DNA from: Temnopleurus reevesii
Lineage: Eukaryota > Echinodermata > Echinoidea > Temnopleuroida > Temnopleuridae
Assembly (NCBI GenBank): GCA_036244855.1
Contig: BQKZ01000500.1
Coordinates: forward strand, 80,510-144,509
Reading direction: 5' to 3'
DNA length: 64,000 nt
In this document: positions 51,101 through 62,504 of the stretch, in pieces
Layout of the letters: each line of letters starts with the position of its first letter
Numbering within the stretch: position 1 is the stretch's first letter
Made by a program: the position numbers and the translations under genes
The notes under the pieces: generated by a model
Told to the model about the DNA's origin: nothing
The model's input: only the letters and a program-made list of their open reading frames with translations
Databases searched by the model: none

Positions 51101-54100
51101 AAAAAACAAAAAAAAAAGCAAGAGAAAGGAAAATGTTCTCAAACTAACAAAAGTCGTATGATGATGGTTATAACATATTTGTAAAATTTGTTCAAGCAAT
51201 ACATGTATGAACTTTTATTCATTTTTTAAAAAATATTCTGCGCTGAATTTAAATTTGCAGTATTCTATTTGAATTGCAGTGACATCTCACATTGGTACGT
51301 TCATATTCTGAGGAGATTACGAGGGCATTATGTAAGACCGGAAACCCGTCATTATTAAAGTAATCATACTTCTGGTTTCCATGAAAAGTCCTCCTCAATA
51401 TTAATGCAGTTAGTGTTTTAGTAATGTATAACAACCAAATCGACTCAGACATTATAATCTTCCATTCCTCTTCATGGTGATCATTGATCATTTAGATGGG
51501 TTTTCTTTTCATATATAATATACTTTGTTAAATGCATAATCATAATATTCAGCGATGATCGTGGTTCTGTTGACTCAAAATAATGTGTTATTATGGCAAA
51601 TGAGGAATCAGAAATTTTGATTTCCGTCATATTCCGAATATTCTTTAAACGTTCTTCATTTAGAAATATGATAAAACCTCGGTTTCACCATTCTCATATA
51701 AATGGATATAACGTAAAACCAACCACTCTAATGGAAGATATTGTTTTCAATTTGTTGGTACCGTTCGGAGAAAGATGATCTTAGGTGTACGAGCGGAAGC
51801 AAAGAGGAAATTGAACTTGTCTTTTTACCAGTTGAATTAAACTTGCACATCGCTTTTTATAGTGTCACTCTACAAAGATGAATCAAAATCATCCCGTAGT
51901 TTAGCTAATTGTCAGTTAAAAGCCCAAAATAAATCACACAAAAAATGAGTGATTCGAAAAATTATTTTGCATTGAATATACTTTTTTTATATTGTTATAT
52001 GTTTATTCAGTGATTTTGATTATTCGACATTGACATTGAAGCACTAAGTATTCATCATAATTGGGTGCTTCTCTATCCTCGATGGTTTTGCAAGCTCTTC
52101 GAAAAAAAATGAGCATTTCTGAAAAAATTTTAATCACAAATATCCGCAATATTGTTGCAAAACTACAAACTATTATGAGCTGCACGTGAAAGGTCTTTAT
52201 TTCAGAATTTCAAAAACGCATATACTTTAAATTAACGAAGGGCCAGATTTTGATTAAGCGTGAATTGGTAGGTGGAGCTTTTCAATTAAGTGTCTTCCAT
52301 TACTATTCTCGCCAATCTCAATCTCGACCAAAACGACAAACAGACACTTATGAGCATTTCAGATGATGAAAGTGCAGTATTTCTGTATGCCGAGTTGGGC
52401 TTTGGCGGGCCTGAATTGTGCACGCAATCTCACTTAAAATATGAATTTTAATGCAATCTAGAAATGTATCTTTCATGACTCTCTTTGTGAATATTGAGAT
52501 TTTAATTTCAATATCTGCAGTCACAGCAAATGAACTTTTGCATTCTATCTCTATGCCTCTCTGTCCCCCCCCCCCCTAGTTTTCTTTCTATCTTCTATAT
52601 GATTATTTCTCTCTCATTTTGTTTCCATATCGTCTCTCACATTTAGAATAAAACAATGAAATGAAAGACGTTTTAATGATGGTTATAATTTATTGGTTTT
52701 AATTTAGCGTATCAGGAAATTATGAGTGATTTATCCCCCAACAAAACTAGTTGACATCATATTACGTCATAGCTATAATTAATATGTGACCAGCTATAAA
52801 TGACGAACTATTTCGTTTGCATAATTTCAAAGGTGCTTGTAAAAATATTTTCAAGCTCAGAGCCAAAATGATGACATTCATAAATGGCTTTCCCAATGAA
52901 TACAGTCATCGTTCTATGAATGAGCACCCATGTGACTCGATTTGTTTTAAGTCATATTATTACAGCTTTCACTGCTCCCAAAGTCTGCTTGTCTGTGTTA
53001 TCTTTGTTTCGGACCTAAAATGACCCGTTTGACATCACGATCAAAATCTTCTTTGGAAAATGATCATATACCGCAGGGTAAATATTTGGATAAAATGTGG
53101 ATATTCTCATGAAGTTCAAAGTGTCATCTGGCTATCAGAACAGGAGACAAAATATACTCAAATAATTAATTGAAAATAAAGTGAGAAATTGAACTTCACA
53201 TTTTTCTTTTAGCGCTTGTAAAATATTATTCCCCCGGGGGTTGAGATCTGCCTGTCATGTCCGATCGTGAAGTGCCATAGTTTGAGTGCATTTCAGCTGG
53301 CCCACTAGCGCCTAATATCTATCAGCTTTCGACATCATTCATTTGATCAATTTGGACACGGGGATTGACGGTATATATCCAAGGAAACAAGCTTTACATC
53401 AATCTTAACAGCAATATAGTATTCTCACTCGCTTGCCAGCTTTCCCCCTCCTACTTTCACCCACCGCCGTCATTCTATTCACATATATGATATATCCCTC
53501 ATACTCGACACTTGCCTCGCTAAATTGGCAGCAATTTGTTACTTTGTGAAAGAAGAATCGACGAGCAAGATTCGCTTAAATGCAACAAGGCTATGTTCCC
53601 GCGCTTTTCGATAGGTTGTTATAAATATTTAATTTAGAGGGGATTTACAGGAGGCTTTGCGGGGATAAGGCGTTTATGAACAAAAGTGAGCGAAAAAAGA
53701 TGCAATATCGCGTTAGGGTCTATGCGGTGGACGTCATCAAAGTTGAATTTCATCGTTTTTAGTGGAGGGTTTGGCGTGACAGTGTAGAAAGCTGTTATTG
53801 TTTTGGAACCAGTGCACTTTCACGCTGTAATCCCTATAGTGGAAGGATGCGTTTCATAGAGGGGCTTATATTCCAGCACATTGCTATCATATTAAAGAGT
53901 TCATCAAAATGAGCAGCGTTCAGCATAATGAATAAACAACAACCGTCCTATATTTATATGTCGGTCAATTGATGAGTTGGAAATTTTCCCTACTAAATAG
54001 TTGTTCATAGGCGCAGTGTTGTTATAATTAAAACAAAATATATGAAAATGTATGTCTTAAAAGGCTTAAAAGTTTTTTCCCCACATCGTGTTTTAATTAC

Positions 54101-54429
54101 TCTAGTAGAGTAATGTATATTCGCTGCTCTATGTTGCCTGAGGAATGGCTATCCCTCTTGCAATCTCTCTATCTATCTTACTTTCTCTATCTATCCATCT
54201 CTCCATCTATCTACGACAAACAAGATCAGGATGGTAATTTATCACTGACTTGGTGTTCATATTGGGCAACATCCGAAAAAGGATTATAGCATCAGCATTT
54301 TTTTTTTATTATTTATTTAACACTAAAACGAAACTGAATATAATGTTATTTGATTTTTTTTATATATCCGAAAAATCCCCTTCCTTGTCTACTAAAAATA
54401 TCTTTTTTTTTTGTTTCATTCCTTTACAG

Positions 54430-54626
54430 TGCAGCTAGCTGGTTAAAGCCACCCGCCCTGAAGTCCTCAAGAAGAGTCCTACCAAGGTATCTCACCTGGA
54501 GATACGTTCATAACAACTACCGTAAAATCCTCTTCCTCGTCGTGTTCATCCTCATCAACATTGCCCTCTTCACGGAGGCTGCGTATCGCTACTCGAAGAA
54601 GGGTTCAAATTGGTGCCTCATAACAG
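54430..54626 (+). CDS. NOX5: NOX5 coding exon 4: linker and first transmembrane helix
   Basis: The acceptor TTTACAG follows a long T-rich tract. The first base completes Ser188, giving N-L-T-I-S-A-A-S-W-L, as in known NOX5 proteins. Residues 194-207 are a Pro- and Arg/Lys-rich stretch (KPPALKSSRRVLPR), then YLTWRYVHNNYRK leads into a hydrophobic helix at about 220-239 (I-L-F-L-V-V-F-I-L-I-N-I-A-L-F). This corresponds to transmembrane helix 1 of the ferric-reductase-like oxidase core. The exon ends ACAG|GTCAGC, one base into a Gly codon (phase 1). The next exon should start with the CG-x-CLNF-type region, and I did not find it before the window ends. A second possible acceptor CAG at 54432-54434 would drop five bases and break the frame. 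Confidence 0.92.
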
Positions 54627-54721
54627 GTCAGCATACCCTCTATACTCTTTTTTTTCTGCCTAGTTTAATTTGACACGCGGCTTGGTGTTAGCTGGTAGTC
54701 AGCTCCATTGTCGTATATGGT

Positions 54722-54897
54722 GACCAGGGTTGTGTCTTACAAAGCTGTGCGTAAACCTCCTCACGACTCTACGAACAACTGGTGACCCTTTCTCGCACTC
54801 CGTGATAGCTCTCGGCGTTGAATCGCGCCGAAGAAAGGATCACCAGTTGTCGTAGAATTGTGCGTAGATATAAGCACAATTTTATGAACAGAACCCA
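54722..54897. mobile_element. Hairpin element (MITE) 95 bp downstream of exon 4
   Basis: The arms pair through CTACGAACAACTGGTGACCC, then TTTCT, against AGAAAGGATCACCAGTTGTC, then GTAG, and more weakly outward to GGGTT/AACCC. The loop contains a TCGGCGTTGAATCGCGCCGA sub-hairpin. Confidence 0.75.
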
Positions 54898-54904
54898 GGC
54901 CTAG

Positions 54905-55085
54905 GGCAAAACTGTACTCCATGCTGGGGTAAAATTTTCTCCCAAACCATGGATTTAATACTTCCATACATAGAGTACACCTTTGTATCCGAGGTCCTTG
55001 GGGTACAACGTTTAAACCGAGAAGTCCAAAATCGTACCCCAGCATGGGATTCAACCTTGAACCCTTTAGAGTTCAGCAGGTGTTG
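54905..55085. repeat. Weak inverted repeat around CCATGCTGGGGTA
   Basis: CCATGCTGGGGTA near 54920 pairs with TACCCCAGCATGG near 55035, with patchy pairing on either side. It may be a decayed MITE abutting the previous one. Confidence 0.45.
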
Positions 55086-56223
55086 CATCTAGGGGTACAA
55101 TTAAAAATTGGCTCATTTGGAGTCAAAGCAATTTGGAAAATGAAATATATTGACTGTGATGGAATTACCCTTGCCTGACGCCATGGGTATGTTAAATCTG
55201 ACTCTACAGAAATAACAATATTCTTTCATTTTTCATTCATGAATATTAAATAATTTGTTGTGTTAATGTTTGTGAAGATTGTTAACGTCTTTAAACTAAT
55301 TTTCATCTTCTGTAACACAGTTCAAGCCCCTCCATGTAGCAAATGAACATACACTATGAAAGGAAAAAACACGTCATTAAAGATATAATCAATATTTTGT
55401 ATCAAAAGGAGCATGTTAAAAAAGTGCACAATGTTGAGTAAAGCATCTACTTTTTACACATACTCCGTTAATGTAACATGAAATTGGGCACATTTTTTTT
55501 TTACTTTTTACTTTTTTACTTTTACCTGCACTGTACATGTTTTTAACCAAATATTGATTTTCAAACATGGCCAAAAGTGATTATGGGTGTATATTTTCTT
55601 TATTTTAGACTTTTAAGTCAATATGCCAGTGTATGGCTGAAAATAAACTCATTTATTTGCATTATGATACACATTTTGAATGATATATGTGTAATGACAA
55701 ACAAGTAAAGAAATCGCAATTTGGATAGGCACAGATAACAATATTTCTCAATCCTTTTACAACGATTTTTAGTCAATACAAATTTTTTGCTAGTCCATTA
55801 CCATGTTTTCAATAAAAAAAAAAAAAGGTTTCGCCCAATACACATTAATGCTGACATCTTTACAAAATCACTTTAGATTCCGACTTCACAAGGAAAATTC
55901 AACAACGTGATCCGTCTGATTTCTATTCATTACTATTTAATTGGTCTCGGAATTTGTCTGTCGCTATATAAACGAAATTTTCCCACCATCAATTTCTAAC
56001 TTTCGTTTCAATTCATTAGAAAGTGTCATCATATTGATTTAAACAATTATGCAGACGCTAAGGTCGGTAGAATAGGTAAGAAAATCGTCACAAAAAAAGC
56101 AAATGCTATCCCTGAGACGGTCTGGTGCATAGCATTCATTGTTAGTGTTATATCTATATCACAATCTGTTTAATATATAATTTAAATCGCATGTCAGATA
56201 TTATTGGAAATCAAGGGGGAGTG

Positions 56224-57148
56224 TTAAGTCAATAAGTGAGATCCATTCGAGGTCAATGGTCTGGGTTTCTGGATTTTCATGGTAATTTATGTTTTTAAAG
56301 ATGGCTGCTTTCCCGCTTTGATCGCCTAATATTGATGCAACAGTTTTGATGGAATCCCTGGAGTACGATCAACGTCAGGTTTTGTACGTCGTGAGGTCTT
56401 GGAGCAGGGCGGTGTTTCACTAAGTTCACAGAGTTCAGGAACGACATATATCAGTTATTTTACTGAATACACGCACGATCATATAATCATTAAGCGCACG
56501 ATCTAACACGCTAAAGCCAGACTGACTCTTGTACTATTCTGTAGCACGCATTGGGACGACTCAAGTCGTGTCAGTGCGCAAATTATTGGTGAAGTTGCGC
56601 GAAGCATGCGAAAACTACTTTACTGCGTACCATGTTTGGATAAGGGGCAGTGCGACCTATGCCACGACTGTCACGAACTACCACAAATAACGCCTCGATA
56701 TCAAGTGTCGATGTTATCATAGAGACACACACAGCAGGACACGACACCGTCAAAATTGCCTAAACTAGTTGTGCCAATGCGGGAAATGCGTAAACTATGA
56801 GCAAACTATGCGAACGTGGCGAAAGCTATGCGTGAATTCATTTTGCTACTTTGTGTCAACGTGGACTCAGCTGGACACGCATTCGTCAACTATCAACTCG
56901 TATTGAACTATACGCGAAGTAGTCGTGAACAGCGGGAGCCTCCATATTTGTGCTCCCAAAATGCTACGACTTACCACGACAAAACCATGGTCAAAAGTCG
57001 TGCAAGTGTCAGCCTGGCTTAATACTAGTCATTCTTAAAATCTTTCGTAACTTGGTGAAACACCGCCCAGGTAGTGATATTTGCAATTCGGCGTATGAAT
57101 TTCGTGACCTAGAGCTCAAAGTTTGTGACCCTAGACTCAAAGGTTGCA
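56224..57148. repeat. Copy 1 of a locally duplicated segment
   Basis: From TTAAGTCAATAAGTGAG onward this matches the segment starting at 57347: GATGGCTGCTTTC, TTGATCGCCTA-TATTGATGC, GAGTACGATCAACGTCAGG and later GTGACC-TAGACTCAAA. It carries about 490 bp more than copy 2 between 56485 and 57020. It ends in a C16 run directly against an assembly gap. Confidence 0.8.
56407..57068. mobile_element. Element with GGGCGGTGTTTCAC ends
   Basis: GGGCGGTGTTTCACTAAG at 56407 and CTTGGTGAAACACCGCCC at 57051-57068 are inverted repeats with one mismatch. The 662-bp interior contains a long segment absent from the related shorter element at 57531-57704. The GGTGTTTCA end is shared with the MITEs at 17035 and 35125. 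Confidence 0.65.
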
Positions 57149-57164
57149 CCCCCCCCCCCCCCCC

Positions 57165-57246
57165 NNNNNNNNNNNNNNNNNNNNNNNNNNNNNNNNNNNN
57201 NNNNNNNNNNNNNNNNNNNNNNNNNNNNNNNNNNNNNNNNNNNNNN
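57165..57246. other. Assembly gap (82 N)
   Basis: Eighty-two N bases directly after a C16 run (57149-57164). Sequence and distance across it are unknown. Confidence 0.99.
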
Positions 57247-57346
57247 AATATGCTATGATCTTGAAATGTGTATAGAAACTATATGTCATGGTATATATCC
57301 CCAAAATTCACATTTCTTTAATCTTTACCAAAACTATACATGGGCT

Positions 57347-57780
57347 TTAAGTCAATAAGTGAGCTCTAGACGAGGTCAATGATCTGAGTTCCTGGATTTT
57401 CATGGAAATTTATGTTTTCAAAGATGGCTGCTTTCTCACCTTGATCGCCTAGTATTGATGCAACAGTTTTGTATGGAGTCCCTTGAGTACGATCAACGTC
57501 AGGTCATGTACGCCTTGAAGTCTGGGACCATGGTGTTTTACCAGGGAGTTGTGAGTTTTACCAACTTACCAAAGACTTTAAGAACGACTTGTATCAGTTA
57601 TTGTGCTGAACACTCGCACGGTTGTACACCATTGTCACAATAATTATCTCTAGTCGTTCTTAAATTCGTTCTTAAAGTTTTTGATTACTTGGTGAAACAC
57701 AACTCAGGTATTTTTGCAGTTTGGCGTGTGAATTTCGTGACCTGGAACACAAAGTTTGTGATACTAGACTCAAACTTTGC
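57347..57780. repeat. Copy 2 of the locally duplicated segment
   Basis: Matches 56224-57148 in order, offset by 1123 bp at the left end, with scattered substitutions (clearly below identity, so not a simple copy error). It contains the short inverted-repeat element at 57531-57704 (GGTGTTTTACCA...TTGGTGAAACAC), which corresponds to the 662-bp element of copy 1. Confidence 0.8.
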
Positions 57781-57879
57781 GTTCTGGGCCGCAAAATGTG
57801 GGTCTCTAGTAACAATCTGTATGTCTCAGTTCACCACTTCGCATCTAAAGGCCCATTCACACTCACCATCTTGGCGTGT

Positions 57880-58010
57880 TAAGCGTGTCTCGGCCCAGCA
57901 TTTTTGTAAATTAAAAACGCTGCCCCGAGATCACAGTTTACGCTGATCAGACGGTAGACTGACGTTTGGCTTGCGCTTGAGGAACGTAAGCCGAATGTCA
58001 GTCCACCGTA
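57880..58010. repeat. Two adjacent hairpins in a probable MITE
   Basis: Hairpin 1 is TCTCGGCCCAGCATTTTT against AAAAACGCTGCCCCGAGA (about 57884-57931). Hairpin 2 is ACGGTAGACTGACGTTTGGC against GCCGAATGTCAGTCCACCGT (about 57951-58009). They follow an AAGGCCCATTCACACTC end at about 57848. Confidence 0.6.
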
Positions 58011-61000
58011 CGACCTGGGTCTTTGTCCATTCAGGGAGCGTTTTAATTGTTAGTTTGCTTGACGTGGTCGCAATCTTCACGGCCCAAGGTCTGGCCTGCC
58101 TCTGAGCGTACGCCATGGCGTCCATAGTCTCGCCACCATCATCTTTGATATTCTGCTGTGGTCTTTATTGAATCTAGCCGATCGCTCAAGAAATTAGAGT
58201 CACATTCCGAACGAGGAATCGCAAATAAGCACTTTTAATCAAATCCACATATATCATGACAGTGTTGACTTCTTTAATCGAATTGTAGATGTAATGTTTA
58301 CAGAATCAACTCGACCGAAGATATTCCAGGAGCGCTGGTATGCTACTGAAAAAAAAAATCCATCTACTCATTTTAACTATCTCATCACCATTTATCCACC
58401 CTCCTCATACCCCTTCCCTTCTATCTCTGTCTGTCTGTCTCTCTCTATCTATATTTCTATCTCTCTGTATATGTTGTTGTTGTTGTGAGGTTTTGGCACC
58501 TTTGACACAAAAAAGGTCCTGTGTGCTCTCTATATATATATCTCTCTCTCTATTTTTATCCCCCCTCTCCCTCTCTCTCCTTCTCTATCTATNTTATCAA
58601 CTCTCTTTCTTTTCTCTTATCTTATGTCCTCCTCTTCAATCTTTAATTCAATATTTTGATTAAATGATGTTTTCAGAGTCATTGCTCTTTCCTCTCTTCA
58701 ATTGGTTTCCTGAAAAATCCTTTATACCCGTACCTCTCTGTTCCTTTGTCTTCATTTTTTTTTCATTTTCACATTTCCTTCGTTCCTCGATCTCTACTCC
58801 CCGTCTTTTGTACCATTTATGCCAAGGCCCCTACCCGATTGATGTCATTTCCTACCATATCTAGTTTATGATTACGCATTGCATTATTTACAATAAAACA
58901 AATACGCAATCTCCGTCTAAAATGAATTGGGTAAGCATATAGTTTCAATCAATTCATTTAACCAAACACGGTCAATTATTCGCGCAGAGCAAATCCACAT
59001 TTCCATAAACAGGAACGAATATCGATAAGATGACACAATGAAAACCATAAAATCTATTTTATCAAAGGCATTGTATCATATTGTTTTCGTTTGAGAATTC
59101 CCAAATGCCAGAAAGTCTTTAACTCAACGTATTCAATATGCATTCACTTCTATTCTCTTGAGTTTTATTGGAATAGTTTTAGGAAAGTCTGCTGTAAGTC
59201 GTTAAGTTAAGGATTCCATGCACTTAGCTGCTCAAACGACAAAAATGTGATGCGATGTAAACTTTGTCGCTTTTCATCATCTAAGTGCAGAAGCTCATGT
59301 TGAATTTTAATTTTGCTTTGCTGCCAGAAATTGGAAATCAATATTAGTTTAATATTCACACACAATGGGCGGGCGCCAGCTTTCTTTAGCAATATTCTTT
59401 TCCCTAATATTTTGACAATCTAAAGGTTAAACAAATGGGCATTGAAGAAGTACTCATAATTTGTGATAACATCAGTGGTGTGATTCCTGTTAGGTTTAGG
59501 ATTTGTTGGAATGAAATGCAAAGATGGATTTTAGGATTTCAATTTCTCTACATTCCTATGCTTAATTCGGTATTTGGTCTTCCGGATCTGATTTAAAAAC
59601 AAACAAACCAAGCACATCTGTGTCAACAGAAGTCCATAAGCTCATCGAATGAAATGACAAGCTCTTGAACATCACATTTCCTTCATTCCTACTTTATACA
59701 ATTTTTCAACTACGAAATTGGAAAAATGACTTCACTGAAGAAGTCTATAAATAGGGACCACTTTTTATTTTATTAATTTAATTATGGGCTCACTTTTCAT
59801 AATGTGCAATGGAGCGAGCGACATCATACAACAACTGAAATCACCCATGTGTGAAATGATAACAGTATATTTAATAACATGACAGTAGCATTTTGGATAT
59901 TTAAAAAATTCAAATACCAAAATAAAAGTTTATGCTATTTATAGTAAGTGGTGGTACCCAGGCATACTTTTATGAGTATAATATCAAGTTTAAAAACATC
60001 AATGGGGGAATTATGTTTCTTTTGAATACCAACATTGTAAATTTAATTTCGTTTATTTTATCCTTCTGCTATAGCATTCAAAATATCAACTCTTGTGGAA
60101 TAAATCATAAGTTTAGCTTACATAAAACAAGCGCTTCCCTGAAAAGGGATATATAAAGCGATTTAATAATCTGCTTAATACGTATTACTGATTGATAGCG
60201 TTGGACATTTGCTGACAGTATGAATGAACTTGATATTAATATGTCTATTATGATAATGAACTTTGCCTCTAATTACCCGTGTTACTATTGATGTTTGGCC
60301 AGAGAAAGCGATGAAAGGATAGTCAGAATGCTCTTTATGCAAATATTGACCAGTTTTGTGTATTACTATTAATAGTTTATTAATGATCGAACACGGGTCA
60401 AATACCTTTAAAAGAGCTTTCAAAGCGAGGTAATATTGTTTGGGTGCAATTTTGCAACGATAGCATGGTTTGTCTCAGTGTACTACCTTTGAATAACAGT
60501 CAACTTCCAGACTCATTGTCTGAATTTGTTATTAGATTTTGATTCAAATCAGAAAATCGATAAAAATTGAACTTGAGGAATGAATATGGTCGATATGAAA
60601 ATGATATTGGAAATAAACACCGCGGTTGGATATCAATAAAAGTGATATAATACACTTCACCTTTCTAAATATCACCAGACGAGTCTTTCACATCGAACCT
60701 TTTCATTTTCGTCGAATACGTCATTCTCCAGTGGACTTAATGAAAAAAAACCACGTAGACATTAGTAATTCTGCAGGCATTAATGATATTTTTATGTTTT
60801 GCATTAATGATTACGTTTTTATAACGAAAATTCACATAAATCAGTGAAATAATTGAAGAGCAAACTCGCAATAAAATTAAGCACAAAGAATGATACTGAC
60901 TTATATATTCTGAAATAACGCTAATGAAATACGTAGCGTTTAGCCGAGGCTCTTGCTCTATGTAATACCCTGTACTGCGATCGCGGTAGCCCTGTAAACG

Positions 61001-61759
61001 TCAGTCAACGAGAACGGCTGCTATCCAGCGCAGCTATGAGACCTCTTGCAGTTATTTTTCTATTGTGACAATTGAAAGACTGCGAAGAATTTTGACGCAA
61101 AATGTTCATGTTGATTAACACCATCTTAATAAATGATATGGTGTGTGGAGTGTGAATTCGCATTCATTTTGCACGTGAGGTTGTTTGTTTGATGAAGAAA
61201 ACAATACACGGCGTTGTGTTTTTTAGCGATAATCAAGCCATTTCTGGTTGGATTTTATTAAAACGTGCTTTAATTTGCTATTGAAAAATGCATTACGTTG
61301 ATATTGTTTTTTTTTGCGGCAGCTCAAATGCCTGAATTGCGATCTCTCCCAAGCTGACCTACATGTTTGAATATGAATAAATATTAGCATTGGAATTGCA
61401 TTTTACTTTATTATAAGAAGATGCATAAAAATATGTCATAGTTCATGGTGCATCAGCGTAAAGACATGCACTCAAATTTCATCAATACCAATTAGATTAC
61501 TATTTTCCTGATAGATGTTTCATTTTTGGTGAGGAATTAAGGATTTAATTCCGCCAAATTAGTAAAATACAAACTAACTCATTGTGATCGACAGAAATTC
61601 ATGATACTAAAAATATTGTAAAACTAAACTACTACATGTACTTTCCCATGGTAACCAAAGGGAACAAATAAGATAATTTCTAATCCGCTTGCTTAAAAGT
61701 CTGATGCTATTCAGAAAATATTATGCATGTCAGTGGGGCATCACATGGAGATGAAAAAA

Positions 61760-61819
61760 GTGAGGAGACGATGAGAAAGGGAGAGGGAAGGAAAGGGAGA
61801 GAGGATGGGGGAACGAGTG

Positions 61820-61869
<50 letters not shown>

Positions 61870-61925
61870 ATTGGAGAGAGAGAGGGAGAGACAGAGTGAG
61901 AGAGAGAGGGGGTGTGTGGGGGGCT
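61760..61925. repeat. GA dinucleotide microsatellite
   Basis: A pure GA run at about 61822-61860 within a purine-rich block. The Ser/Leu-rich minus-strand frames are artefacts. Confidence 0.95.
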
Positions 61926-62053
61926 GTTTGATGCCATCTCTGCTTATTCGAGAGTAATTTTCTTCCTTTGCTTTAATATGTTCATTCCACGCGGAAGATA
62001 TAAATTCTCGTGTGCTCCAATGATAATGTGAAAAAAATGATGCATATATACAG

Positions 62054-62143
62054 AAGAGGAGTGTTACCATATTTTAAAATCATTTCAGAAATATTTCTTG
62101 CGCTTTACAACCACTTGACAACATAACTTTTGATTGATATACA
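62054..62143. repeat. 90-bp direct repeat, copy 1
   Basis: AAGAGGAGTGTTACCATATT to TTGATTGATATACA. It recurs at 62415-62504 with only two substitutions, and the two copies flank a LINE fragment. Confidence 0.9.
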
Positions 62144-62413
62144 GCAAAACAAGTTGAGGACATATCGATTATTCAAAGAAAATATTGAAACCGAAAAATA
62201 TTTACTCTTCCAACACTACAAGATTAGAAAAAATATATGCCGACTACGAATCAGCTCACATAACCTTGAGATTGAAACTGGAAGACACCGACGCCCCACT
62301 AAAATCCCCCAAAATTTAAGGCTTTGTAACGAGTGTGAAATGGGAAAAGTCGGCGATGAAATTCATTTAGTACTTGAATGTGCAAGATACACAAAAGAAA
62401 GACGCACATTGTT
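62144..62413 (+). mobile_element. LINE internal fragment (region after reverse transcriptase)
   Basis: An open frame across the insert contains KTYRLFKENI-like text, RLRISSHNLEIETGRHRRP and a CCHC knuckle C-x2-C-x9-H-x4-C (CNEC...EIHLVLEC). This resembles the C-terminal end of invertebrate LINE polyproteins. Neither the reverse transcriptase nor a 3' end is present: the fragment starts abruptly after the direct repeat and is cut at an N. It differs from the LINE at 20621 in knuckle spacing. Confidence 0.7.
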
Positions 62414-62414
62414 N

Positions 62415-62504
62415 AAGAGGAGTGTTACCATATTCTAAAATCATTTCAGAAATATTTCTTGCGCTTTACAACCACTTGACAACATAACCTTTGATTGATA
62501 TACA
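62415..62504. repeat. 90-bp direct repeat, copy 2
   Basis: Starts directly after a single N at 62414 and matches 62054-62143 at 88 of 90 positions by my count. Confidence 0.9.

Larger units (their letters stand above)
40925..54429 (+). other. NOX5: NOX5 intron 3 (13.5 kb)
   Basis: Phase 2, donor GTTAGT; the acceptor TTTACAG follows a very T-rich stretch. The 5' end is crowded with nested MITEs and tandem duplications (40959-41550), then the TG-rich block at 42330-43010, duplications at 45.1 and 45.4-45.9 kb, a pyrimidine tract at 47690-48143, a C12 run at 52565-52576, a 10-bp CCCCCGGGGG palindrome at 53231-53240 and a TCTA repeat near 54165-54215. I found no extra exon. The 119-residue minus-strand frame at 44494-44853 has no ATG and no recognised motif. 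Confidence 0.85.

Noticed and set aside
22232..54626. Dual oxidase (DUOX) as the identity of the gene
   Set aside because: DUOX has two EF-hands after a peroxidase-like domain and an extra membrane helix. This gene starts directly with four EF-hands and the NOX5-type linker.
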